Shown here piece by piece: positions 1 through 6,665 of a stretch of 9,590 nucleotides of DNA. A program made the position numbers and the translations under genes. Position 1 is the stretch's first letter, and each line of letters opens with the position of its first letter. This DNA is from JBGTLW01 sp041743835 (lineage in GTDB: Bacteria; Planctomycetota; Phycisphaerae; Phycisphaerales; Phycisphaeraceae), in contig JBGTLW010000023.1 in assembly GCA_041743835.1 (NCBI GenBank), forward strand, positions 1 through 9,590, written 5' to 3'. The notes beneath the pieces were generated by a model. That model saw only the letters and a program-made list of their open reading frames with translations, was not told the origin of the DNA and ran no database searches.

Positions 1-1281
1 ATCCACGGCTTCGGGTTCGATGGCTCGTCCATCCGCGGGTGGCAGGCCATCAACGAGAGCGACATGCTCATCGTCCCCGTCGCCGACACCGCGAAGATCG
101 ACCCGTTCTTCGAGCACCCGACGTTGAGCCTGATCTGCGACATCAAAGACCCCATCACCCAGAAGCAATACAGCCGCGACCCACGGTCGGTTGCACGCAA
201 GGCCGAGAAGTACCTCAAGGACTCCAAGCTCGCCGACACCGCGTACTTCGGGCCGGAGATGGAGTTCTTCGTGTTCGACCGTGTGCGTTACGACCAGGAC
301 ATCAACCGCGCGATGTACGAGGTGGACTCGGTCGAGGGTGTGTGGAACCGTGGCAAGGACGACCCGAGCAACCTCGGCTATCAGGTGCGGCAGAAGGAGG
401 GTTACTTCCCCATGCCGCCGATGGACACGGGACACGACATCCGCTCGGAGATGGTGCGTGTGATGCAGGAAATGGGCATCCGCGTGGAGTGTCACCACCA
501 CGAGGTCGCGACCGGGGGTCAGGGCGAGATCGACCTGCGTTACCTGCCGCTGGTGGAGATGGCCGACACGTGCATGCTCTATAAGTACATCGTGAAGAAT
601 GTCGCGGCCCGGTTCGGCAAGGTGGCGACGTTCATGCCCAAGCCGCTGTTCGCGGACAACGGCAGCGGGATGCACGTGCACATGTCCATGTGGAAGGGCG
701 GCAAGAACCTGTTCGCCGGCCGCAAGTACGCCGGTCTTTCGCAGGCAGGGCTCTACGCCATCGGCGGGATCCTCAAGCACGCGCCGTCGCTGCTGGCGTT
801 CACCAACCCCACGACCAACAGCTACAAGCGGCTCGTGCCCGGCTACGAGGCGCCTGTGAACATGGTGTATTCCTCACGTAACCGCTCGGCCGCGATCCGT
901 ATCCCGGTGTACTCGGACAACGCCGCGACCAAGCGGCTGGAGTTCCGCTGCCCGGATTCGTCGTGTAACCCGTACCTCGCCTTTGCCGCGATGACCATGG
1001 CCGCGATCGACGGCATCAAGAACCAGATCGACCCGGGCGACCCTATGGACAAGAACCTCTACGAGCTCGCACCCGAGCAGTTCGATCATATTCAGACCGC
1101 GCCCGCCATCCTCGAAGAGGCGCTGGTGGCGCTCGAGAAAGACCACGGCTACCTGCAGGAGGGCGGCGTGTTCACCGACGATGTCATCCACTACTGGATC
1201 AAATACAAACGCGACAACGAAGTCAACGCCCTGCGTCAGCGCCCGCACCCCTACGAGTTCTGTATGTACTTCGATATCTGA
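1..1281 (+). CDS. glnA: Glutamine synthetase type I, 5'-truncated by window edge
   Basis: This enzyme makes glutamine from glutamate, ammonia and ATP in the cytoplasm, as a dodecamer in the type I family. The frame is open from base 1, so the gene starts outside the window; 426 residues are visible. The first ones, reading GFGFDGSSIRGW, match the region about 45-50 residues into E. coli GlnA (469 aa). Conserved blocks appear in order: the metal-binding glutamates in FGPEMEFF (codons 256-264), the HHHEVA block, DNGSGMHVHMS, the NPTTNSYKRLVPGYEAPV loop and the NRSAAIRIP arginine block. The C-terminal DKNLYEL motif has a tyrosine (codon 1060-1062) where the adenylylated Tyr397 of E. coli lies, so control by adenylylation is possible but not shown. 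The stop is TGA. The downstream gene is convergent. Identity is secure; the promoter cannot be seen. Confidence 0.98.
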   Translation: MHGFGFDGSSIRGWQAINESDMLIVPVADTAKIDPFFEHPTLSLICDIKDPITQKQYSRDPRSVARKAEKYLKDSKLADTAYFGPEMEFFVFDRVRYDQDINRAMYEVDSVEGVWNRGKDDPSNLGYQVRQKEGYFPMPPMDTGHDIRSEMVRVMQEMGIRVECHHHEVATGGQGEIDLRYLPLVEMADTCMLYKYIVKNVAARFGKVATFMPKPLFADNGSGMHVHMSMWKGGKNLFAGRKYAGLSQAGLYAIGGILKHAPSLLAFTNPTTNSYKRLVPGYEAPVNMVYSSRNRSAAIRIPVYSDNAATKRLEFRCPDSSCNPYLAFAAMTMAAIDGIKNQIDPGDPMDKNLYELAPEQFDHIQTAPAILEEALVALEKDHGYLQEGGVFTDDVIHYWIKYKRDNEVNALRQRPHPYEFCMYFDI

Positions 1282-1299
1282 CCGCGTCGTGAAGACACA

Positions 1300-1325
1300 G
1301 TTTGCCAGCCGACGGGTGGCGAAAC
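1300..1325. terminator. Possible bidirectional hairpin between convergent genes
   Basis: An imperfect hairpin lies in the 56-bp gap between the glnA stop and the stop of the ABC ATPase gene. GTTTGCCA pairs with TGGC-G-AAAC with one bulged G, around a small GC-rich loop. Its position fits a shared terminator. No run of T follows on the + strand, and the minus side offers only a short T-rich stretch before the stem, so it is not a canonical intrinsic terminator. Confidence 0.3.
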
Positions 1326-1337
1326 TAAACAGAAAAG

Positions 1338-2276
1338 CTACTGCACCAATCCCTTGGTCAAGCGCATGAAGGCGGTTTCGAGGTTGACCTTTTCTTCCTC
1401 AAGTCGCGTCAGAGCGTAGCCGCCTTGGACTAGCTTCTGGGCGACCAGCGCGGCATCGCCGCCGGTGGCGGCATCGAGGGCGATCTTGATGTGGGCGTTG
1501 GTCAGCTCAACACTCAGCACGCCGGGCAGCGACTTGAGCGACTCCGCGGCTGCGGCCTGGCGCTCCCGCACGTTGACGTGGATGACCAGGCCGGTGCGGG
1601 CGCGGTCGAGCATTTCCTGTGTGGTGCCCGTGAACTTGAGCTCGCCCTGTTCGATCACGCCGACGATATTGCACAGGTCGGCCAGCTCCAGCAGGATGTG
1701 TGAGGAGATAAGGATGGTCTTGCCCATGCGGTGGAGCTCCTTGAGGAGTTCGCGCATCTCGATGCGGGCGCGTGGGTCGAGGCCGGACGCCGGCTCATCC
1801 ATCAGGAGCACCTTGGGGTCGTGCAGTAGCACGCGGGCGACGGAGAGTCTTTGCTGCATGCCGCGCGACAGGCCGTTGACCTCGGAATCTGCTTTGTAGG
1901 ACAGGTCGGTGAGTGAGAGGACGTCGTCGATGACCTGTGCGCGTCTTGGGCCGGTGATGTTGTAACTGGCTGCGAAGAACTCGAGGTATTCCTTGACGAC
2001 CATGTCCTCGTATGAGCCGAAGAAGTCGGGCACGTAGCCGATAGCGGCTCGGACCTGTCTGGCGTTGACCGGGCCGACGGACATGCCATCGATGCGTGCC
2101 TCACCCCAGGTTGGTTTGAGGAGCGTGGCGAGGATCTTGATGGTGGTGGTTTTGCCCGCGCCGTTGGGTCCGATGAACCCGAAGCAGTCACCCTCGTTGA
2201 TCTCGAGGTTGAGGTTGGACAGGGCCATCAGTTCACCGTAACGCTTGGTGAGGTTGATGGTCTGGATCATGGGCAT
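1338..2276 (-). CDS. ABC transporter ATP-binding protein (ABC-2 / DrrA-like export type)
   Basis: This is a 312-residue cytoplasmic ATPase that would drive an ABC-2 type exporter or a membrane complex; the substrate is unknown. Visible motifs are the A-loop Tyr13, Walker A GPNGAGKT (36-43), signature LSRGM (136-140), Walker B VLLMDEP with catalytic Glu161 (156-162), D-loop SGLD and switch His193. The Q-loop position reads YVPD (81-84), Asp instead of Gln, a variation I recall from this subfamily. Residues ~225-312 form the C-terminal extension common in this class. The start is supported by GGAG at 2285-2288, eight bases upstream of ATG. It lies 58 bp after the 800-residue envelope protein gene on the same strand, so the two are probably co-transcribed. 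No permease gene accompanies it in the operon, which is unusual. The stop is TAG. Confidence 0.95.
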   Translation of the reverse strand: MPMIQTINLTKRYGELMALSNLNLEINEGDCFGFIGPNGAGKTTTIKILATLLKPTWGEARIDGMSVGPVNARQVRAAIGYVPDFFGSYEDMVVKEYLEFFAASYNITGPRRAQVIDDVLSLTDLSYKADSEVNGLSRGMQQRLSVARVLLHDPKVLLMDEPASGLDPRARIEMRELLKELHRMGKTILISSHILLELADLCNIVGVIEQGELKFTGTTQEMLDRARTGLVIHVNVRERQAAAAESLKSLPGVLSVELTNAHIKIALDAATGGDAALVAQKLVQGGYALTRLEEEKVNLETAFMRLTKGLVQ

Positions 2277-2284
2277 GGGGGAGG

Positions 2285-2288
2285 CTCC
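2285..2288 (-). promoter_or_regulatory. Shine-Dalgarno site of the ABC ATPase gene
   Basis: GGAG on the minus strand lies eight bases before the ATG at 2276. It decides the start in favour of this ATG over the in-frame ATG two codons later. It also shows that SD-led initiation is used in this genome, in contrast to the SD-less starts of several other genes here. Confidence 0.7.
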
Positions 2289-2334
2289 GGGTATGTCGGT
2301 CGGCTGCGTCCGGGTTGTGCCGAACGTCTAGTGG

Positions 2335-4737
2335 TTACTGCTGGTCAAAATCATACACCCAGCGGATGACGGTCCACGAGTTATCGCTGACGTCGGCGAT
2401 GGCTTTGCCATCCACGGTCAGTGGGACGGGCAGGTGACCCCCCTTGAGGTAGCCGATGAGGATCAACCGCTTGCCCGCGGTCAGGGGTGTGATGTCCAGT
2501 TCTCTGCCAAAGAGCCGGTGATAGGTGGTGCTGGACCCGCCCATCATGAAGGCCGCGTTGGTGTCACGAAAGTTTGGCGGCGGCATGGCATCGAAGAAGC
2601 TGAGCATCTCGATCTGCTGCATGAGGTCGCGGTTCATGCCCGCGCCGCCGGGGAGCAGGGGCTGTTGGCCGGTGGCGGCCGCAGCGGTGCGTCCCACGAT
2701 CAGGCTGCCGAGGTAGCCTTCCCCGGCATAGTCGCGGTCCTTGGTGTAAAGGGTGCGAGGGATGACCAGCCGCATGGCACGCTGTGGCTGGGCGATGGTG
2801 ATCCTGCTTCCGGGTGCCCACGCGTCGTTGTGCCGCCAGACCCAGGGCATCCGGCCGTCGCCGGCACAATAGACGACAAGCAACTGGTGGATGGCGTCGG
2901 GCAGGCCGTGGCTAAGTTCACCGGTGGGCCAGCCTGCTTCGAGGCTGAGTGTGCCATGGGGCCCGACCCATGTGTCGTTAAGCCCCTCGCGTTTGTCGTC
3001 CAGCCGGCCGGCGTAGTCATACGTGAATCGCTTGGCGGTGGCGCGGATGGGGACGGCTGCGGCATTGGGTGCGCCCGCATCGATGGTGTAGCTCTGCTGG
3101 TCGGGGAACCGGCCCGAGTCCAACTCACTCACGACGCCGGGCGATGCGAGGGTGTTATGACGATCGGGGTGCTGGGGGTCGATGGCGATCTCCGCGGCCC
3201 CAAAGTCGGGGACAAACAAGGACAGCCAGCCCCGCGCGTGGGCCTGTCCGGTGTTGCCGTCGATATCGACAACGGAGAAGTGAGCCGCGGTGACATTGCC
3301 CTTGCGCAGCAGCAGCGCCCCAGCCCACGTCGCACCGGTGAACACGCCGACGACAAGGACGAATGCGACCCAGGTATGCCGTTGCAGCCCCTTCGAGCGC
3401 AGGACACCGTACACACCCGGCCCCGCGACGATCCAGTAAATGATGAAGACGATGATGGCCAGCAGCAGCGCGGGCGTGGCGGTACCGGTCATGTCGATGA
3501 TGCCCGGGAGCCAGCCTGGCCCGATGCGTGTGGCCCCCTGATGTCGGCCTTCAGGCCTGACCATATCGGCAGCGGCGATCTGCGCATCGACCTGGCCCTG
3601 AGTGAACGCGGGGTGGGTCCAGTGGAAGACTTTGTGCCAGATGGTCCACTTGCCGTTGGGCAGGCCCATGCGGACCAGGTTACGGTCGGCAAGGTCCACG
3701 CCGACGACGGTTACGCGGCCGAAACCGAAGCGCTTGGCGACCACGACCGGGTTGCCTTGCCTGTCGCGCTCGAGGACCTGGGCCGTGGTGTTGGCCGGCA
3801 TGTCGAAGACGGTCATGGTGATCGGCGCGCGTTCGGCACTCATCACGGTGCCGACCGAGATGGGGGGGAAGTCTTCCACGCGTCGCATCTGCCCAGACTC
3901 GACGGGCATCAGGTCCGCCAGCGGTGAGCCAGACCACAACTCACCGAACGCGGGCAGGAGGATGACCAGGTGCCCGCCTCGCCTGACCCAGTCTCGCAGC
4001 GCTTCCTGCTGTTCGAGTTGGAAGGCCGGATCGGTGGGGCTGCCCCCCTCGCCGTCGCCGTGTGTCCAGATCAGGGTGTTGATCGCTGAGAGTCCGTACC
4101 AGCGATCGGGCAGGTCGGCGAGGTTGAGCCCGGTGATGAGACGGGTGGGTTCGTGCCCGGTCGCGCCGGACGCGATGTCGTCCAGACCCAGCGCGATGCT
4201 GCTCATGATGCCGATGGCATTCTCTTGGGGCGACAGGAAGCGGACGAACTGCCCGGCCTCGGGTTGGTCCTGCGGGCGGATACTCAGCGGCTCGCCGACG
4301 GCTCGGTTTGTCTCCGCGTCGATCACCTGCACCTGCCAGGTCAGCCCGCCAAGGCGCGTCGCGGTGGGCGGCGCGGCGTAGAGCCAGACGTGTGTCCCGC
4401 TGCGCATGGGGTTGAGCGTGGCGATGCGCTGGGCCACGACGCGGTCGCCGTCTTCATCGTTGATAAGCCATTGCACCTTGACCCTGCGAAGCTCCGCAGA
4501 TTGATTGGCAAGCGTGACGCGCAGCGGTGTCCACTGGCCGGGCCTGACATGACCCCCCAGCCCGACAAACCCCCCAGCCCCATCCACATCGAACAGCACA
4601 TCCGTCATCTGTGCCCGCGTGGTCGTTGCAAGCGTCAGCACCGCGACGGCGCAACACAGCGCAAGCCACAGGGCACGCTGAAGGGGCTTGGGCAGCGGGG
4701 CGGGGGTAGGGGCGGATGGTGCGCGGTGTCCCGGCAT
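2335..4737 (-). CDS. Large secreted/membrane-anchored protein with probable amidotransferase-like domain, partner of ABC ATPase
   Basis: The protein has 800 residues and no function I can name. The N-terminus has basic residues (Lys17, Arg21), a hydrophobic stretch (~22-38) and a TRA-Q site after Ala42, which reads as a signal peptide. Residues ~45-150 look like a beta-sandwich region. Residues ~213-355 (WYGLSAINTLIW, then LRDWVRRGGHLVILLPA, then FGFGRVTVVGVDL) resemble the class I glutamine-amidotransferase-like fold of bacterial envelope proteins, with no obvious catalytic Cys. Two membrane helices lie at ~422-446 and ~455-477, joined by a short basic loop. The AGPGVYGVLR stretch recalls the VGPxxYxVLR signature of large bacterial envelope proteins. 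The rest (478-800) would be periplasmic again. It is the first gene of a two-gene operon with the ABC ATPase. The ATG is preceded by TAAACT and six bases, with no SD. A role in an envelope ABC complex is inference. Confidence 0.85.
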   Translation of the reverse strand: MPGHRAPSAPTPAPLPKPLQRALWLALCCAVAVLTLATTTRAQMTDVLFDVDGAGGFVGLGGHVRPGQWTPLRVTLANQSAELRRVKVQWLINDEDGDRVVAQRIATLNPMRSGTHVWLYAAPPTATRLGGLTWQVQVIDAETNRAVGEPLSIRPQDQPEAGQFVRFLSPQENAIGIMSSIALGLDDIASGATGHEPTRLITGLNLADLPDRWYGLSAINTLIWTHGDGEGGSPTDPAFQLEQQEALRDWVRRGGHLVILLPAFGELWSGSPLADLMPVESGQMRRVEDFPPISVGTVMSAERAPITMTVFDMPANTTAQVLERDRQGNPVVVAKRFGFGRVTVVGVDLADRNLVRMGLPNGKWTIWHKVFHWTHPAFTQGQVDAQIAAADMVRPEGRHQGATRIGPGWLPGIIDMTGTATPALLLAIIVFIIYWIVAGPGVYGVLRSKGLQRHTWVAFVLVVGVFTGATWAGALLLRKGNVTAAHFSVVDIDGNTGQAHARGWLSLFVPDFGAAEIAIDPQHPDRHNTLASPGVVSELDSGRFPDQQSYTIDAGAPNAAAVPIRATAKRFTYDYAGRLDDKREGLNDTWVGPHGTLSLEAGWPTGELSHGLPDAIHQLLVVYCAGDGRMPWVWRHNDAWAPGSRITIAQPQRAMRLVIPRTLYTKDRDYAGEGYLGSLIVGRTAAAATGQQPLLPGGAGMNRDLMQQIEMLSFFDAMPPPNFRDTNAAFMMGGSSTTYHRLFGRELDITPLTAGKRLILIGYLKGGHLPVPLTVDGKAIADVSDNSWTVIRWVYDFDQQ

Positions 4738-4743
4738 GGCATG

Positions 4744-4749
4744 AGTTTA
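4744..4749 (-). promoter_or_regulatory. -10-like TAAACT placed for a leaderless transcript
   Basis: On the minus strand TAAACT is followed by six bases (CATGCC) and then the ATG at 4737. A sigma70-type -10 box here would put the transcription start at or next to the A of ATG. No SD precedes this start. No good -35 is visible; TTATGC at 4768-4773 (minus) is a poor match. The dihydroorotase gene has the identical arrangement. Confidence 0.5.
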
Positions 4750-4769
4750 GCGAAGCAAAGCCGCTTCGC
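4750..4769. repeat. Perfect 7-bp inverted repeat in divergent promoter region
   Basis: GCGAAGC and GCTTCGC are separated by six bases. The repeat directly abuts the TAAACT box of the minus-strand operon and fills the space between its -10 and any -35. It could be an operator-like site, or part of a longer palindromic element with the next hairpin. The sequence alone does not tell. Confidence 0.55.
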
Positions 4770-4774
4770 ATAAA

Positions 4775-4798
4775 GCCGAGGGATCGCCATCCCTCGGC
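4775..4798. repeat. Perfect 10-bp hairpin, possible REP-like palindrome
   Basis: GCCGAGGGAT and its exact reverse complement ATCCCTCGGC flank a four-base loop (CGCC). CCCTCGGC recurs just outside, at 4802-4809. The element sits between divergent genes, so it is not a terminator for either. A stem this strong in intergenic DNA suggests a dispersed palindrome or a regulatory site. Confidence 0.6.
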
Positions 4799-4884
4799 CT
4801 CCCCTCGGCGTCTCCCAGCCACCCCACACGTCCGCTAACGCGCGGCAGCCAGGCGGTTCTCAGGCCCCACAGCACGGTGGCCGA

Positions 4885-4890
4885 TAAGCA
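4885..4890 (+). promoter_or_regulatory. -10-like TAAGCA just before the 93-residue protein's start
   Basis: GATAAGCA is followed by seven bases (ATGAGCC) and the ATG at 4898, with no Shine-Dalgarno sequence nearby. The same octamer GATAAGCA lies five bases before the start of the 64-residue protein gene at 8526. It may be a -10 box of a leaderless or very short-leader transcript. Confidence 0.35.
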
Positions 4891-4897
4891 ATGAGCC

Positions 4898-5179
4898 ATG
4901 GGACTCACCACCGCCCAACAGATCGCGATCCTGACCGTCCTCATCATGGGCTACGGGCTGGTGCATATGGTGCTCCTGCTGCTCGGGCACCGCCTCAAGA
5001 CAAGTATTCGTCGGCACGACATCATCGCGGGTGCTCGACGGCGTCGGCAGGAGTATCTCCAAGCTGTCGCCGTGCGGGCGGCGCAGGTCGCCGGGGCCGA
5101 CCTCGACGGCATGGACCCCGGCCAATTCAACGTCGATATCGTGGACGATGATGATGACGGCGCACGTTTGGCGGCCTGA
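4898..5179 (+). CDS. Small single-pass membrane protein of unknown function
   Basis: I do not recognise this 93-residue protein. Residues ~9-29 form one hydrophobic helix (IAILTVLIMGYGLVHMVLLLL). It is followed at once by basic residues (HRLK, then RR and RRRR), which predicts the C-terminus in the cytoplasm. Residues ~35-75 are helical and charged. The tail carries a run of acidic residues (DDDDD) near the end. The coding frame is supported by G/C-rich third positions and by its place just before the dihydroorotase gene on the same strand (55 bp gap to that ATG). An overlapping ATG at 4891 opens a different frame lacking this membrane-protein pattern and was not chosen. No SD is visible. It might be a membrane or assembly accessory protein, but nothing in the sequence fixes a role. 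Confidence 0.7.
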   Translation: MGLTTAQQIAILTVLIMGYGLVHMVLLLLGHRLKTSIRRHDIIAGARRRRQEYLQAVAVRAAQVAGADLDGMDPGQFNVDIVDDDDDGARLAA

Positions 5180-5222
5180 GCCGCATCTTCGCAGCGGTGC
5201 CGCGCGGGTGGGCGCCCTCCGC

Positions 5223-5228
5223 TAAACT
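5223..5228 (+). promoter_or_regulatory. -10-like TAAACT placed for a leaderless transcript of the dihydroorotase gene
   Basis: CGCTAAACT is followed by GGTGTG and then the ATG at 5235, the same motif and spacing as at the envelope protein gene. A -10 box here puts the transcription start on the A of ATG and favours ATG 5235 over the in-frame GTG at 5232. No SD and no convincing -35 are visible. Confidence 0.5.
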
Positions 5229-5234
5229 GGTGTG

Positions 5235-6554
5235 ATGCACACGCCAGCCCACTCGCCACAGTCGCTTCTGATCACCGGTGGACGGGTCATCGATCCCGGC
5301 AGCGCGCGGGACGAGATCGCCGACGTGGTGCTGGCTCATGGCAAGGTCCGGAAGGTCGGGCGGGCCACCGATGCCGACCGCGCCGGCGACACGCGGGTCA
5401 TTGACGCGGCCGGGATGATCGTCTGCCCCGGCCTGATCGACCCGCAGGTCCACTTCCGCGAGCCCGGCCAGGAGGACAAGGAGACCATCGCAACCGGGGC
5501 CGCGAGCGCGGTCGCGGGCGGCTTCACCTCCGTCGTCTGCATGGCCAACACAAACCCTGCGATCGACAGCCCTGCGCTCATCGAGTTCATCTACACCGAG
5601 GCCCACAAAGCCAACCTCGCCAACGTGTTCCCCACCGGAGCGGTCACCAAAGGACGACGGGGCGAGGAACTCGCGGAGATCGGCCTGATGAACCGGGTCG
5701 GAGCGGTGGCATATACCGACGACGGCGACTGCATCGCCTCACCAGCCGTCATGGTCAAGGCATTGGCGTATGTGAAGATGACCGGCAAGGTGCTCATGCA
5801 GCACTGTGAAGAACCCAGCCTCGTGAACGGCGGGGCGATGAACGGCGGGGTGATCGCCACGCGGCTGGGGTTGACCGGTCGCCCGGCCGTGGCCGAGGAA
5901 CTGGCGATCCTGCGCGATGTCACGCTCAACCGCTCCATCGGCTGCCGGTACCACGTCCAGCACCTCTCCACCGGCGCGGGGTTGGATGTGATCCGCCACG
6001 CTCAAAAGCAAGGTCAACGCGTCACAACAGAAGTCGCCCCGCACCACCTGCTGCTCACCGAGGAGTCCTGCGTCGGGTACGACACCAACTACAAGATGAA
6101 CCCGCCGCTGCGCACCAAACGCGACATCGAGGCGCTGCTCGCTGGCGTGAAAGATGGCACGATCAGTGTGCTGGCAACCGATCACGCCCCGCACACCGCT
6201 GAAGAGAAGGACCTGGAGTTTTCCGCCGCTCCTGCGGGGATCCTGGGGCTGGATTGTGCGTTGGCGTTGTATGCCAAGGCTCTGATCTTCGATTCGGGCA
6301 CGATCGATTGGCCGCAGTTGATCGCCATGATGACCACTGCGCCAGCAGCCCTCTGCAATCTGGCTGGGAAGGGCCAGCTATCGCCGGGGGCCGATGCGGA
6401 TGTGACCATCATCGACCCCGCCATGGATTGGACGATCGACGTGAGCAGCTTCGCCAGCAAGGCCCGCAACTGCCCATTCGATGGCTGGGCGGTGAGGAGC
6501 CGAGCGACACACACCATCGTGGGTGGCGAGGTGAAGTGGGCCCTGCACGTGTGA
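5235..6554 (+). CDS. pyrC: Dihydroorotase, class I type
   Basis: Dihydroorotase cyclises N-carbamoyl-aspartate to dihydroorotate, the third step of de novo pyrimidine synthesis, using one or two zinc ions in an amidohydrolase barrel. The 439-residue length fits the Aquifex/Mycobacterium-like class I enzymes. Visible blocks are DPQVHFREPG (residues 69-78), ETIATGAASAVAGGFTSV, NTNPAID, the YTDDG aspartates (162-163), MQHCEE with His190, HVQHLST with His243, EVAPHHLLL, the NPPLR substrate loop and ATDHAPH with catalytic Asp316. The usual HxH metal pair reads Gln71-x-His73, so one common zinc ligand is replaced. I recall the same Gln in some other annotated bacterial dihydroorotases, so this need not mean inactivity. 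ATG 5235 is preferred to GTG 5232 because of the upstream TAAACT spacing. No other pyr gene lies nearby. An inactive paralogue is the main alternative. Confidence 0.93.
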   Translation: MHTPAHSPQSLLITGGRVIDPGSARDEIADVVLAHGKVRKVGRATDADRAGDTRVIDAAGMIVCPGLIDPQVHFREPGQEDKETIATGAASAVAGGFTSVVCMANTNPAIDSPALIEFIYTEAHKANLANVFPTGAVTKGRRGEELAEIGLMNRVGAVAYTDDGDCIASPAVMVKALAYVKMTGKVLMQHCEEPSLVNGGAMNGGVIATRLGLTGRPAVAEELAILRDVTLNRSIGCRYHVQHLSTGAGLDVIRHAQKQGQRVTTEVAPHHLLLTEESCVGYDTNYKMNPPLRTKRDIEALLAGVKDGTISVLATDHAPHTAEEKDLEFSAAPAGILGLDCALALYAKALIFDSGTIDWPQLIAMMTTAPAALCNLAGKGQLSPGADADVTIIDPAMDWTIDVSSFASKARNCPFDGWAVRSRATHTIVGGEVKWALHV

Positions 6555-6586
6555 TCTGCAACTTGCGGAGATACACCGCGCAGAAG

Positions 6587-6655
6587 TTGACACGTGACCC
6601 CGGCCAGCATCGCGATCGCCCACCACACGCATCGCATCGTCGGATGCACTAAAAC
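6587..6655 (+). promoter_or_regulatory. Possible promoter elements ahead of xseA
   Basis: The 111-bp gap between dihydroorotase and xseA holds an exact TTGACA at 6587-6592 and TAAAAC at 6650-6655. They are 57 bp apart, so they cannot be one promoter, and nothing like TATAAT lies 16-18 bp after TTGACA. TAAAAC, ten bases before the ATG, is the likelier -10 because it resembles the TAAACT boxes of the other genes. Confidence 0.25.
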
Positions 6656-6665
6656 GACACCGTCT

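Noticed and set aside
2434..3927. 497-codon open frame on the + strand opposite the envelope protein gene
   Set aside because: It is a composition shadow of the minus-strand gene: no motifs, low-complexity Gly/Asp/Arg-rich translation, and the opposite strand has a signal peptide, helices and a domain-like pattern.
6546..6596. Two CACGTG sites, 45 bp apart, before xseA
   Set aside because: Six-base palindromes of this composition are expected by chance in GC-rich DNA, and one lies inside the end of the dihydroorotase gene.
6594..6665. GTG start at 6594 as the xseA start
   Set aside because: The 24 added residues do not resemble XseA, and ATG 6666 gives the usual N-terminal length with a TAAAAC element just upstream.
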